Assembly (NCBI GenBank): GCA_017432565.1
Contig: JAFRIW010000032.1
Span: 17,638 to 81,637, forward strand
Direction: 5' to 3'
From: Lachnospiraceae bacterium
Lineage (GTDB): Bacteria; Bacillota; Clostridia; Lachnospirales; Lachnospiraceae
DNA length: 64,000 nt
The notes under the pieces: model-generated
Database searches by the model: none
What the model was told of the DNA's origin: nothing
The model's input: only the letters and a program-made list of their open reading frames with translations
Position numbers and translations under genes: made by a program
Part shown: positions 33,986 to 42,229 of the stretch, in pieces
Layout: every line of letters starts with the position of its first letter
Numbering within the stretch: position 1 is the first letter of the stretch

Positions 33986-34786
33986 TCAGCCCATGCTCTC
34001 GGTTCCGTAGACCTCAATCTGCGTCAGCGCCGGGAACGGGCTGGGATCGTCCGCCTTGACAAGCTCCTGCAGACGGACCCAGGTGATGCCGCATTTTGCC
34101 TCTTCCAGACTGAAACAGTGCGGCTCACCGGTTTTCTTTTCCATGTTCAGTGTCATTTCCGAGCCATCCGTAAAAACAAGCTTTCCGGAGACCCACCAGT
34201 TGTCGTGCGGGAAATCCGCGCGGGTGTACAGACGGATCTCATCGATATCCACCGGCCGCCCGAATTCCAGCGTCAGTGCCGCATCGTCCTGCCGGTTGAT
34301 GCCCCAGGACTCATACGGCCACTCGCCGTGACATTTCGTCGCCAGAACACCGTCGATCGCGTTGCGCGCAGCAAAAACCGCCTCACCCCTGGTCTCCACA
34401 TTGGCCGATGCGTGCGGCCAGACGCCGCAGGCCTCATGCTGGTCAAAAGGATTGAGCGCCAGGTTGCGGTACCTGCCGATTTCGTACGGCTGCGCGCGCC
34501 GGATCGTCAGATAGTGTCTGTTTCCGAAGAAGCACAGAGGATTGTAGCTGGTTTTCTTCTCATAGAAGGGAACCGGATACAGAATGGTCTCGCAGGTCAC
34601 ATAGACCAGCGCCTCATCCAGCGCCGCGTCGGCCCGCACCACATAAAAATGCCCCGGCTCCAGTCCGTCAAACTCGATGACATCCCCCTTTCTGTACTCG
34701 CCGTCCCAGGCCAGCACGACCTGATCCGTCCCCTGCTCCAGCGCCTTCGGCACGTGGTCCCAGTCATTGTAAACCTGTATCTGCAT
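33986..34786 (-). CDS. Discoidin (F5/8 type C)-like carbohydrate-associated protein
   Basis: 266-aa protein without a signal peptide. Residues ~1-95 look like a beta-rich domain (WDHVPKALEQGTDQVVLAWDGEYRKGDVIEF). Residues ~105-262 resemble a discoidin-type fold: NLALNPFDQ, AIDGVLATKCHGEWPYESWGINRQ, LTLEFGRPVDIDEIRLYTRADFPHDNWW, ending in an EVYG strand. It lies between a heparinase-like lyase and GH88 in one operon. It could be a cytoplasmic oligosaccharide-binding partner or a small enzyme of unknown type; no catalytic motif is recognised. Confidence 0.6.
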   Translation of the reverse strand: MQIQVYNDWDHVPKALEQGTDQVVLAWDGEYRKGDVIEFDGLEPGHFYVVRADAALDEALVYVTCETILYPVPFYEKKTSYNPLCFFGNRHYLTIRRAQPYEIGRYRNLALNPFDQHEACGVWPHASANVETRGEAVFAARNAIDGVLATKCHGEWPYESWGINRQDDAALTLEFGRPVDIDEIRLYTRADFPHDNWWVSGKLVFTDGSEMTLNMEKKTGEPHCFSLEEAKCGITWVRLQELVKADDPSPFPALTQIEVYGTESMG

Positions 34787-34849
34787 ACCTGTCCCTCCCT
34801 TGTATTATATGTGTTCCGAATCGATCCCGCAGAACCGGCATATCAGCCT

Positions 34850-36724
34850 TTATGAAATCACGGCGTGAATCTCTTTCTCCGCCATGTCCGCAAGAATTCT
34901 CCAGCAGGAATGTTTCCAGACGATGCCGAGCCGCGCGTCCGTAATCGGGCATTCCTCAACCGTCACGGAAGAGACGCCGCGCAGCCGGATCTGTGCGAGC
35001 TCTCCGACACGGACCGTGAAACAGTCTTTTTCCGGTTCCTGTTCTGCCTCCGGCTTCTCATAGGTCATCAGTGACAGAGTGCACGGAAGGCTTCCCTCGT
35101 ACACGTCGTGCAGCTGCACGCCCTCTCCCTTTTTCAGACAGACCTCTCGCACATAGCTTGTGACGCCGGGATCATCATACGCGCCGGCAAGCTCCAGCCG
35201 GACGCATGCTTCCTGCTCACTGATTCTGCAGTCGACGTCTGCTGCCGCAAAGGCTTCGCCGGGCTTCTGCTGCACCGGCCCGTCTGCCGCCCGGAAGGTC
35301 GGCAGGTTATGGTACTGCGACTGCATGGTCCAGATCCCGTAGCGCTTCTCCGAGAAGGTCTCGCGGGTGTAGGTCTCCACGCCCAGATCAATCAGCACAG
35401 GCTGCGCGTCCTTGTAGAGCGTCACGGTTCCCACGTCGTTGTGGTTATGGGCTTCGGCATTATGGCCGCCCTTCGCCGCCAGCGTGTACTTCCCGCCCCG
35501 CGCGACGAGCACCTGCGTGCTCTCAAACCAGAAATCCTCCGGCAGGACCTGCCCGCCGCCGGACTGCGCCTCCATCATCTCCCGGTGGGCGAAAGCCTGC
35601 AGCACGTGGTAGTAGAGATTCTGCTCGTTCGGAAGAAGCCTCTCCTGTTCATCCTGCTGCCGGTAGTCCGCCGCGGCAAAATCCGACATGGCCGGGTTGT
35701 CCGTCATTTTGCCGAACAGAAACTCCCGCGCGCTTCTGTGTCCCGGAAATGCGGAACAGTCCGCAAAATTGATATAGTACTGATTTCCGACATACATCCG
35801 CACAATGTAGGCGGCCATATTCCGGATCACATTCTCTTTAAAGCAGGGCGATACCGCGCCGTCCGTGATCCGGTTGAAAAGATCAAGACACCCGAACAGA
35901 CACAAGCCTGCGTGGCCGTAATACTGGGCGCCTTCCTCGCAGCATCCGTCCTCTCCGTAGCTGTCAATGAAACAGTCCGCCGAGAAAGCGGCCTGGCGGA
36001 GAATCTGTGCCCGTTCCTCTTCACTCAGAACACCCTTCTCCGGTCTGGTTGAGACCGCGATCAGGACATTCTGTGTGATCCAGGGCGTCCAGTTCATCAT
36101 GCGGGTGACGCCGTCGCCCATCCACCAGAAGTGTTCAGTGAGATAAGGAACGATGATGCGCCGCCGCAGTTCCGCGTTCAGATAAGTGCACAGCATGGAA
36201 TTCTCCGCCTCCAGCACCGGGCGGAGCAGATACTCGGCAAGTCCCAGCAGCGCGGCTGTCTCGGCCGCAAACAGATCGATGATCGGCTCGCAGGCATCGG
36301 GCAGCGGCAGCATCCGGCCGTCGCGGATATGACTGTTGTGTGCCGGCAGGCACCAGGCACTCTCTTCCAGAATCAGATAAATGCCGTTCAGGATCTCGTC
36401 CAGGAATCTTCCGCGGTGCTCGGCGCACTCCGCCATGACCAGCTTTGTGAGCCGGATCCTCCTGCCGAAATATTTGTCCTCAAACCGGACCCGGTTTCCC
36501 GTCCGGTTGAAATCCAGATAGTCTGTGAGAAGGAGCACCGGCCAGGGACTGCCTGCCGTCTCCTCCCCGGTCCGGATCAGGCCGGCTTTCACCTCATTGT
36601 CAAGGCTGTCCCAGGCATCCCGGTCCGAAATCACCGGAAACAGCGGCTTTTCGGATCTGCTGCCGCTGTTCAGATACGCGCTGACGGCTGTTTCAATAAA
36701 GGGTCTGTGTTCGATCTTCTTCAT
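34850..36724 (-). CDS. Heparinase II/III-like polysaccharide lyase, cytoplasmic
   Basis: 624-aa protein. The N-terminal ~370 residues look like an alpha/alpha toroid. The C-terminal part carries the heparinase II/III signature AEAHNHNDVGTVTLYKDAQPVLIDLG (shown in part; residues ~425-450) with the metal/catalytic His-Asn-His cluster. Members of this clan (PL12, PL15, PL17, PL21) cleave uronic-acid glycans by beta-elimination, giving unsaturated ends for GH88. No signal peptide is visible, so it would act on imported oligosaccharides. It is the first gene of a three-gene operon starting 83 bp after tex. The exact glycan (glycosaminoglycan, alginate-like or other) is not determined. Confidence 0.82.
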   Translation of the reverse strand: MKKIEHRPFIETAVSAYLNSGSRSEKPLFPVISDRDAWDSLDNEVKAGLIRTGEETAGSPWPVLLLTDYLDFNRTGNRVRFEDKYFGRRIRLTKLVMAECAEHRGRFLDEILNGIYLILEESAWCLPAHNSHIRDGRMLPLPDACEPIIDLFAAETAALLGLAEYLLRPVLEAENSMLCTYLNAELRRRIIVPYLTEHFWWMGDGVTRMMNWTPWITQNVLIAVSTRPEKGVLSEEERAQILRQAAFSADCFIDSYGEDGCCEEGAQYYGHAGLCLFGCLDLFNRITDGAVSPCFKENVIRNMAAYIVRMYVGNQYYINFADCSAFPGHRSAREFLFGKMTDNPAMSDFAAADYRQQDEQERLLPNEQNLYYHVLQAFAHREMMEAQSGGGQVLPEDFWFESTQVLVARGGKYTLAAKGGHNAEAHNHNDVGTVTLYKDAQPVLIDLGVETYTRETFSEKRYGIWTMQSQYHNLPTFRAADGPVQQKPGEAFAAADVDCRISEQEACVRLELAGAYDDPGVTSYVREVCLKKGEGVQLHDVYEGSLPCTLSLMTYEKPEAEQEPEKDCFTVRVGELAQIRLRGVSSVTVEECPITDARLGIVWKHSCWRILADMAEKEIHAVIS

Positions 36725-36807
36725 AGTCTCTCCTGTCTCCGGACCTTCAGCCGGCTCCGGCAGCCTTCAGTGAGTCAGTCATCACAGGCATTCTGCTTAC
36801 TGTAATC

Positions 36808-38985
36808 TTATTGCTTCTTCATACTCAGCGCAATTCGCTTCTTCTTCGGATCCACGGATTTCACACGCACCTTTACGACATCTCCGACGCTGACAACCTC
36901 CATGGGGTTCCGGATGAACCGGTCGCTCATTTCGGAAATATGCACCAGGCCGTCCTGATGGACGCCGATGTCGACAAAAGCGCCGAAGTCGACGATATTG
37001 CGCACGGTCCCCATCAGCTCCATCCCGGGTTCCAGATCCTCCATATCCATCACGGAGCTCTTTAAGACCGGCGCAGGCATCTCTTCTCTGGGATCTCTCG
37101 ACGGTTTCTTCAGTTCGGAGAAAATATCCTGAAGCGTGATTTCACCGATCCCCAGCTTTTCGGAGAGGCTTTTCGGATCCGGGAGCTTCTCCGGAAGTCT
37201 GTCAGGCAGACTGCCGGCAGCCTGCTTCTCTCCCGTCAGCAGCGCGATCAGCTGCCTTGCCGCATCGTAGCTCTCCGGATGCACACTGGTGTCGTCCAGC
37301 GGCTCCGCGCCGCCGTGAATCCTCAGGAATCCGGCGCACTGCTCAAACGCCTTTTCGCCAAGACGCGGCACTTTCTTTAAGTCCGCCCTTCTCACGAAGC
37401 GTCCGTTCTCCTCGCGGTATGCCACAATGTTGCCGGCGATCGTTTTGTTGATGCCGGAAATATAGGACAGGAGCGGTGCGGAAGCGGTGTTCAGATCCAC
37501 GCCGACACTGTTGACGCAGTCCTCCACAACGCCGCCGAGCGCCTCGCCGAGCCGCTTCTGATCCATATCATGCTGATACTGGCCGACACCGATGGCTTTC
37601 GGATCGATTTTGACCAGCTCCGCGAGCGGATCCTGCAGACGGCGCCCGATGGAGGCGGCGCTGCGCTGTCCGACGTCAAAATGCGGGAACTCCTCGGATG
37701 CCAGCTTACTCGCGGAGTAGACGGAGGCACCGGCTTCACTGACAATGACATACTGAAGCTGTACTGCGTCTTCCGCCGCCATTTCCCGGATCAGCCGGGC
37801 GATGACCTGCTCGGACTCCCGCGAGGCGGTTCCGTTGCCCAGCGAAATCAACTCAATGTGATAACGCCGAATCCATTCCTTCAGGAACTTCAGAGACTCC
37901 TCCACCTTCATCTGCGGCGCGGTCGGATAGATCACTGCGGTGTCCAGCACCTTTCCGGTGGGATCCAGCACGGCGAGCTTACAGCCGGTCCGGAACGCGG
38001 GGTCCCAGCCGAGCACGGTTCTGCCTGCAATCGGCGGCTGCATCAGAAGCTGTTTCAGATTTTTGCCAAAGACCTCGATAGCGCCGGTCTGGGCGCGCTC
38101 CGTCAGCTCGTTCCGGATGTCCCGCGACACAGACGGGGCGGTCAGCCGTTCATAAGAATCATGAATTGCCCGGATCAGGCTTTCGGTAATCGTCTCATGA
38201 CAGTGTGCGCCGCGGCGCAGAATTCTGCCCTCCAGATGGCGCAGGATGCGGTCGGCCGGCGCGGCGATTTTCACGGTGAGAATCTTCTCGGCCTCGCCGC
38301 GATTCACGGCCAGGATGCGGTAGCCCGGCATTTTCCGGACCGCCTCCTCGTAGTCGTAATACATCGCGTAGGTTCCACCCTCCTCCGCGCCGGATTTTGC
38401 ACTGCTGACCAGTGTTCCTTCGTTCATCGTCACCTCGCGGATATAGCCCCGCAGCTCCGCGTTGTCGGAGACGAGCTCGGCCACGATGTCCTCCGCGCCC
38501 TGCAGCGCTTCTTCGGCGGATCTGACACACAGTTCCGGATTTTCATCCTCATGAAGAAAAGCCTCTGCCTCTTCAAGAGCCGGGCGCAGGCTGTTCTGAG
38601 CAAGGAGAATTCCCGCCAGCGGCTCCAGTCCCTTTTCGCGGGCGATTCCTGCGCGGGTGCGCCGCTTCGGACGGTAAGGCAGGTAGAGATCCTCCACCTC
38701 CACGAGCGTTATAGCCTGTTCGATGGCCTCTCGCAGCGCATCGGTCAGCTTTCCCTGCTCCTCAACGGAAGCAAGAACCGCCTCCTTGCGTTCCTGAAGT
38801 CCGCGCAGATATGCAAGACGCTCTCCCAGCGCCCGCAGCTGTTCATCGTTCAGTGACCCGGTCGCCTCCTTGCGGTATCTTGCAATAAACGGGATGGTAT
38901 TTCCCTCGTCGATCAGTTTCACAGCCGCCTCGGCCTGTCCTGTCCTGATCCCCAGCTCCTGTGCTATCATCCGGCTGATGTTCAT
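36808..38985 (-). CDS. tex: Tex-family RNA-binding transcription accessory protein
   Basis: 725-aa Tex/YhgF protein. It has an N-terminal helical domain (TIPFIARYRKEATGSLNDEQL), a YqgF-like RNase H fold (VLGWDPAFRTGCKLAVLD), tandem helix-hairpin-helix motifs (LNTASAPLLSYISGINKTIAGNIV, in part) and a C-terminal S1 domain (MGTVRNIVDFGAFVDIGVHQDGL, in part, ending with KKKRIALSMKK). The start at 38985 (MNISRMIAQELGI) is the family N-terminus. About 24 upstream in-frame codons lie in a purine-rich leader with repeated AGGA motifs and are not family sequence. It is 82 bp after the IclR gene, probably the same transcript. Confidence 0.95.
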   Translation of the reverse strand: MNISRMIAQELGIRTGQAEAAVKLIDEGNTIPFIARYRKEATGSLNDEQLRALGERLAYLRGLQERKEAVLASVEEQGKLTDALREAIEQAITLVEVEDLYLPYRPKRRTRAGIAREKGLEPLAGILLAQNSLRPALEEAEAFLHEDENPELCVRSAEEALQGAEDIVAELVSDNAELRGYIREVTMNEGTLVSSAKSGAEEGGTYAMYYDYEEAVRKMPGYRILAVNRGEAEKILTVKIAAPADRILRHLEGRILRRGAHCHETITESLIRAIHDSYERLTAPSVSRDIRNELTERAQTGAIEVFGKNLKQLLMQPPIAGRTVLGWDPAFRTGCKLAVLDPTGKVLDTAVIYPTAPQMKVEESLKFLKEWIRRYHIELISLGNGTASRESEQVIARLIREMAAEDAVQLQYVIVSEAGASVYSASKLASEEFPHFDVGQRSAASIGRRLQDPLAELVKIDPKAIGVGQYQHDMDQKRLGEALGGVVEDCVNSVGVDLNTASAPLLSYISGINKTIAGNIVAYREENGRFVRRADLKKVPRLGEKAFEQCAGFLRIHGGAEPLDDTSVHPESYDAARQLIALLTGEKQAAGSLPDRLPEKLPDPKSLSEKLGIGEITLQDIFSELKKPSRDPREEMPAPVLKSSVMDMEDLEPGMELMGTVRNIVDFGAFVDIGVHQDGLVHISEMSDRFIRNPMEVVSVGDVVKVRVKSVDPKKKRIALSMKKQ

Positions 38986-39067
38986 TTTCAATTGTTCTCC
39001 TGTCCTGTCCCTGCCTTCTCCTGCCCTGCTTGCCTTCTCGTGTCCTGCTCCTGCCATTCGCCGGGCC

Positions 39068-39868
39068 TCAGGACAATGCCCTGCCCGCCGCGCCGCGGAA
39101 GCCCCGCTCGATCTCGTCCTTGGTCTTCAGAATATAACCCGACAGCTCGCGGATGCGGTCGTTGTCCATCCGGCCGATGGGCACGGAAATGCTGAAGGCA
39201 TATTTCGGATGGGCGCCGCCAAAATCCAGCGAGGCGCCGATGCAGCGGACGCCGGTCTCGTTTTCCTCATTGTCAAGCGCGTAGCCTTTCCTCCGCACTT
39301 CCTCGAGTGTCTCAAGAAAGTCTTCATAATTAGTGATCGTATACGGTGTGGTCCGCTCAATCACACAGGCACCCCACAGTTCCCGCACCTCCGGCTCCGT
39401 GAGGCGCGCGGCGATTGCCTTGCCGACCGCGGAGCGATAAAAAGGAATCCTGCTGCCGATACGCGAGACCATCCTGATCGTTGCAGCCTGCGATTCTACT
39501 TTATCAATATAGACGACGTCGGAGCCCTCGAGCTGAACCAGATGCACGGTCTCGCCCGTCAGTTCGACCAGATGCTGCAGGTACGGCCGCGCAGCGCTGA
39601 CGATATCCAGCCGCCCGGTCACGTGGTCGGCGAGATCCACCAGCTTCAGTGTCACTTCGTACTTGCCGCTGTCGCTGTTCTGTCGCACATAACCCATGTA
39701 CTGGAGCGAACTCACGACGCGGTGTGCCGTCGTCTTGTTCAGATCCAGGACGGAGGCCAGTTCCATCAGCCCCGTCTCGCCGTGAACCGCCAGATATTCC
39801 AGGGCGCCGAACAATCTTCCCGCGACCTGAATCGGATTCTTATCTTCCATTTTTACGGATGTACTCAC
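39068..39868 (-). CDS. kdgR: IclR-family regulator, KdgR-like
   Basis: 266-aa regulator with an N-terminal winged HTH (GLMELASVLDLNKTTAHRVVSSL, residues ~32-54, given in part) and a C-terminal IclR effector domain (FYRSAVGKAIAA, GYALDNEENETGVRCIGA, AFSISVPIGRM). The start is GTG at 39868, seven nt after GGAAGG. It is divergent from the kdgK-eda operon, and two identical-pattern palindromes sit at the two promoters, so it very likely represses both itself and the KDG/DHU pathway until an intermediate such as KDG binds. The symbol is by function and context, not by orthology check. Confidence 0.85.
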   Translation of the reverse strand: MSTSVKMEDKNPIQVAGRLFGALEYLAVHGETGLMELASVLDLNKTTAHRVVSSLQYMGYVRQNSDSGKYEVTLKLVDLADHVTGRLDIVSAARPYLQHLVELTGETVHLVQLEGSDVVYIDKVESQAATIRMVSRIGSRIPFYRSAVGKAIAARLTEPEVRELWGACVIERTTPYTITNYEDFLETLEEVRRKGYALDNEENETGVRCIGASLDFGGAHPKYAFSISVPIGRMDNDRIRELSGYILKTKDEIERGFRGAAGRALS

Positions 39869-39937
39869 GGTTTTTCCTTCCTTTCCGGCCCATCCGGCAG
39901 CACACCAGCCGCCGCAGGGCATAAAAAAGCCGCTTTG

Positions 39938-39954
39938 GTTTCACTATATGAAAC
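39938..39954. promoter_or_regulatory. Operator 1, GTTTCA-N5-TGAAAC, at the IclR promoter
   Basis: Perfect 6-bp arms GTTTCA / TGAAAC with spacer CTATA. It abuts the -10 box of the minus-strand promoter for the IclR gene and covers the expected transcription start, ideal for autorepression. Confidence 0.85.
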
Positions 39955-39983
39955 ACTTTATCGTATTTTGACCGCTTTTTCAA
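39955..39983 (-). promoter_or_regulatory. Promoter of the IclR gene
   Basis: On the minus strand TTGAAA (39978-39983) and TAAAGT (39955-39960) are 17 bp apart. The weak -10 is followed immediately by operator 1. The leader to the GTG start is ~80 nt. Confidence 0.65.
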
Positions 39984-40053
39984 GCATTCTTTCCCAAGTT
40001 TGATTCTCGCGGGGTTCCAAAAATTTTTGTCCGAAATTGTGCAGTATTCCATA

Positions 40054-40081
40054 TTGACTTTCAGACTGCTCAGCTTATAAT
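40054..40081 (+). promoter_or_regulatory. Promoter of the kdgK operon
   Basis: TTGACT (40054-40059) and TATAAT (40076-40081) are separated by 16 bp; the start would be near 40088. Operator 2 lies ~28 bp downstream of the start, a roadblock or occlusion position. Apart from the two promoters and operators, nothing else is recognised in the 39869-40225 gap. Confidence 0.8.
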
Positions 40082-40114
40082 TGGAATCAGGAGTGTTCCG
40101 CTTTGCGAAAATGA

Positions 40115-40131
40115 GTTTCACATTATGAAAC
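40115..40131. promoter_or_regulatory. Operator 2, GTTTCA-N5-TGAAAC, in the kdgK leader
   Basis: Same 17-bp pattern as operator 1 (arms GTTTCA / TGAAAC, spacer CATTA; flanks differ). It lies 161 bp from operator 1 centre to centre of left arms less the arm offset (~177 bp), downstream of the kdgK promoter. Two matches of a 12-bp palindromic pattern at two divergent promoters are unlikely by chance. Confidence 0.85.
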
Positions 40132-40225
40132 GCACGAAATACTCGCCCGCGGCGCACTGCCCTACAGGTTGTTAAGGAAAGCAAAAGCTTATGGAAATGT
40201 TGATATGTAAGAAAGGAGTTACACC

Positions 40226-41323
40226 ATGGAGTTAAGCTTAAGAGATCCCAAAGAATGTAAATTTGATGCCGTTTCCCTCGGCGAGATCATGCTCAGACTT
40301 GATCCGGGCGAAGGACGCATCCGCACCGCAAGAAGCTTCCGCGCATGGGAAGGCGGCGGCGAGTATAACGTCATCCGCGGTCTGCATAAGTGCTTCGGAA
40401 TGAACACAGCTGTGATCACTGCTTTTGCCGACAACGAAGTCGGTATGCTGATGAAAGACTTCATCGAGCAGGGCGGCGTTGACACCTCTCTCATTTACTG
40501 GAAGAAGACCGACGGAATCGGCCGTGTCTGCCGCAACGGCATCAACTTCACAGAGCGGGGCTTCGGTATCCGCGGCGCAGTCGGCTGCTCTGACCGTGCG
40601 AACACTGCGATCTCCCAGGCAACCCCGGCTGATTTCGATTTTGACTATATCTTCGGTGAACTCGGTGTCAGATGGCTGCACACCGGCGGCATCTACGCTG
40701 CTCTCTCCGAGCAGGCCTGCGAGACCGTCATTGCTGCCTGCAAGGCTGCAAAGAAGTACGGCACAGTCGTCTCCTACGACCTGAACTATCGTCCTTCCAT
40801 GTGGAGCGCGATCGGCGGTCTGGATAAGGCTCAGGAAGTCAATAAGGAAGTGGCAAAATATGTCGACGTCATGATCGGCAATGAGGAGGATTTCACTGCC
40901 TGCCTCGGCTTCCAGATCGAAGGAAATGACGAGAATCTCAAAGAGCTCAACATCGAAGGCTACAAGAAGATGATCGACACGGCAGCTCAGACCTATCCGA
41001 ACTTCAAGTGCATCGCGACCACGCTCCGCACGGTCCGCACCGCGACTGTCAACGACTGGAAGGCCATCTGCTGGGCAGACGGACAGATCTATCAGTCCAA
41101 GGAATACAACGGCCTTGAGATCATGGACCGTGTCGGCGGCGGCGACTCCTTCGCTTCCGGCCTCGTTTACGGCCTGATGACCACCGGTGATCCGGAGAAG
41201 GCTGTCAACTACGGCGCAGCACACGGTGCTCTGGCAATGACCACCCCCGGCGACACCTCCATGGCAAGTAAAAAGGAAGTCGAAGCCATCATGGGCGGCG
41301 CAGGCGCTCGTGTAAAGAGATAA
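40226..41323 (+). CDS. kdgK: 2-keto-3-deoxygluconate kinase (PfkB family)
   Basis: 365-aa ribokinase-fold sugar kinase. The N-terminal GEIMLRLDP and EGGGEYNVIRGLHK motifs, SYDLNYRPSMW, and the C-terminal anion hole/catalytic base RVGGGDSFASGL identify the PfkB family. The residues ahead of the catalytic Asp and the operon partners fit KdgK: 2-keto-3-deoxygluconate + ATP to KDPG. It is slightly longer than most KdgK proteins. RBS AAAGGAG precedes the ATG by 8 nt. It is the first gene of the kdgK-eda-SDR-RpiB operon under the IclR operator. Confidence 0.92.
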   Translation: MELSLRDPKECKFDAVSLGEIMLRLDPGEGRIRTARSFRAWEGGGEYNVIRGLHKCFGMNTAVITAFADNEVGMLMKDFIEQGGVDTSLIYWKKTDGIGRVCRNGINFTERGFGIRGAVGCSDRANTAISQATPADFDFDYIFGELGVRWLHTGGIYAALSEQACETVIAACKAAKKYGTVVSYDLNYRPSMWSAIGGLDKAQEVNKEVAKYVDVMIGNEEDFTACLGFQIEGNDENLKELNIEGYKKMIDTAAQTYPNFKCIATTLRTVRTATVNDWKAICWADGQIYQSKEYNGLEIMDRVGGGDSFASGLVYGLMTTGDPEKAVNYGAAHGALAMTTPGDTSMASKKEVEAIMGGAGARVKR

Positions 41324-41339
41324 TTATAAACAGAATCGG

Positions 41340-41371
41340 TGCTTCAGAATCCCCGGCGGGATCCTGAAGCA
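41340..41371 (+). other. Intercistronic hairpin kdgK-eda
   Basis: TGCTTCAG (41340-41347) pairs with CTGAAGCA (41364-41371), with inner ATCCC/GGGAT. No T tract follows immediately, so it is more likely an mRNA processing or stability element than a terminator. Confidence 0.6.
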
Positions 41372-41420
41372 TCCGTCAGTCAGACAGAAGTTTTTCAGCA
41401 GTTTTTTCAAAGGAGGAATC

Positions 41421-42074
41421 ATGAATACACCTAAAATGGAAGCAGCAATCAAGAGATTTTCAGAAGTCGGTATCATCCCGGTCGTTGTCCTCAACGATGC
41501 AAAGGATGCCGAGCCCCTCGGACAGGCCCTGATGGAGGGCGGTCTTCCGGCAGCGGAAGTGACTTTCCGCACCGACGCCGCTGAGGAGTCCATCCGCATT
41601 ATGGCTGAGAAGTTCCCCGACATGCTGGTCGGCGCAGGAACCGTTCTGACCATCGACCAGGCTGAGCGCGCTGTAGCGGCGGGAGCAAAGTTCATCGTCT
41701 CTCCGGGTTTTGACCCTGAGATCGTACAGTTCTGCCTGGACCGCGACATTCCGGTCTGCCCCGGCGTTCAGACCCCTTCCGAAGTCATTCAGGCTTACAA
41801 GTTCGGTCTGGATCACGTGAAGTTCTTCCCGGCTGAGAATTCCGGCGGACTTGCCATGATCAAGGCAGTCGGCGCTGCATTCCCGAACATGAAGTTCATG
41901 CCCACCGGCGGCATCAGCGCTTCCAACGTCACAGAGTACCTCGAGAACAGCAAGATCTTCTGCTGCGGCGGTTCCTGGATGGTCAAGGGCGACATGATCA
42001 AGGCCGGCGAGTTCGATAAGATCAAAGAGAAGGTCGCTGAGGCAGCTGCCATTGTAAAGAAGGTCCGCGGCTGA
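41421..42074 (+). CDS. eda: 2-keto-3-deoxy-6-phosphogluconate (KDPG) aldolase
   Basis: 217-aa class-I aldolase splitting KDPG into pyruvate and glyceraldehyde-3-phosphate. The Schiff-base Lys134 is in HVKFFPAEN, the base Glu46 in AAEVTFRT, and the phosphate site in TGGISASN. RBS AAAGGAGGAATC directly precedes the ATG. It lies 97 bp after kdgK. It completes the route from unsaturated uronates into glycolysis. Confidence 0.96.
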   Translation: MNTPKMEAAIKRFSEVGIIPVVVLNDAKDAEPLGQALMEGGLPAAEVTFRTDAAEESIRIMAEKFPDMLVGAGTVLTIDQAERAVAAGAKFIVSPGFDPEIVQFCLDRDIPVCPGVQTPSEVIQAYKFGLDHVKFFPAENSGGLAMIKAVGAAFPNMKFMPTGGISASNVTEYLENSKIFCCGGSWMVKGDMIKAGEFDKIKEKVAEAAAIVKKVRG

Positions 42075-42098
42075 TCTCACGGGATCTCTCAGTATTAA

Positions 42099-42150
42099 GC
42101 ATTCAGCCCGGAAAAGTTCCGTGTTCTGACACTGGCATTCAGCCCGGAAA
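42099..42150. repeat. 16-bp direct repeat between eda and the SDR gene
   Basis: GCATTCAGCCCGGAAA occurs at 42099-42114 and again at 42135-42150, a 36-bp period. No function is evident. Confidence 0.8.
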
Positions 42151-42229
42151 CGATTCCGCGGCACGCTGCAATAATAAGTAGCATTAATAAACGGAAAACT
42201 ATCAACAGATTCAGAAGGGAGAAAGAATC

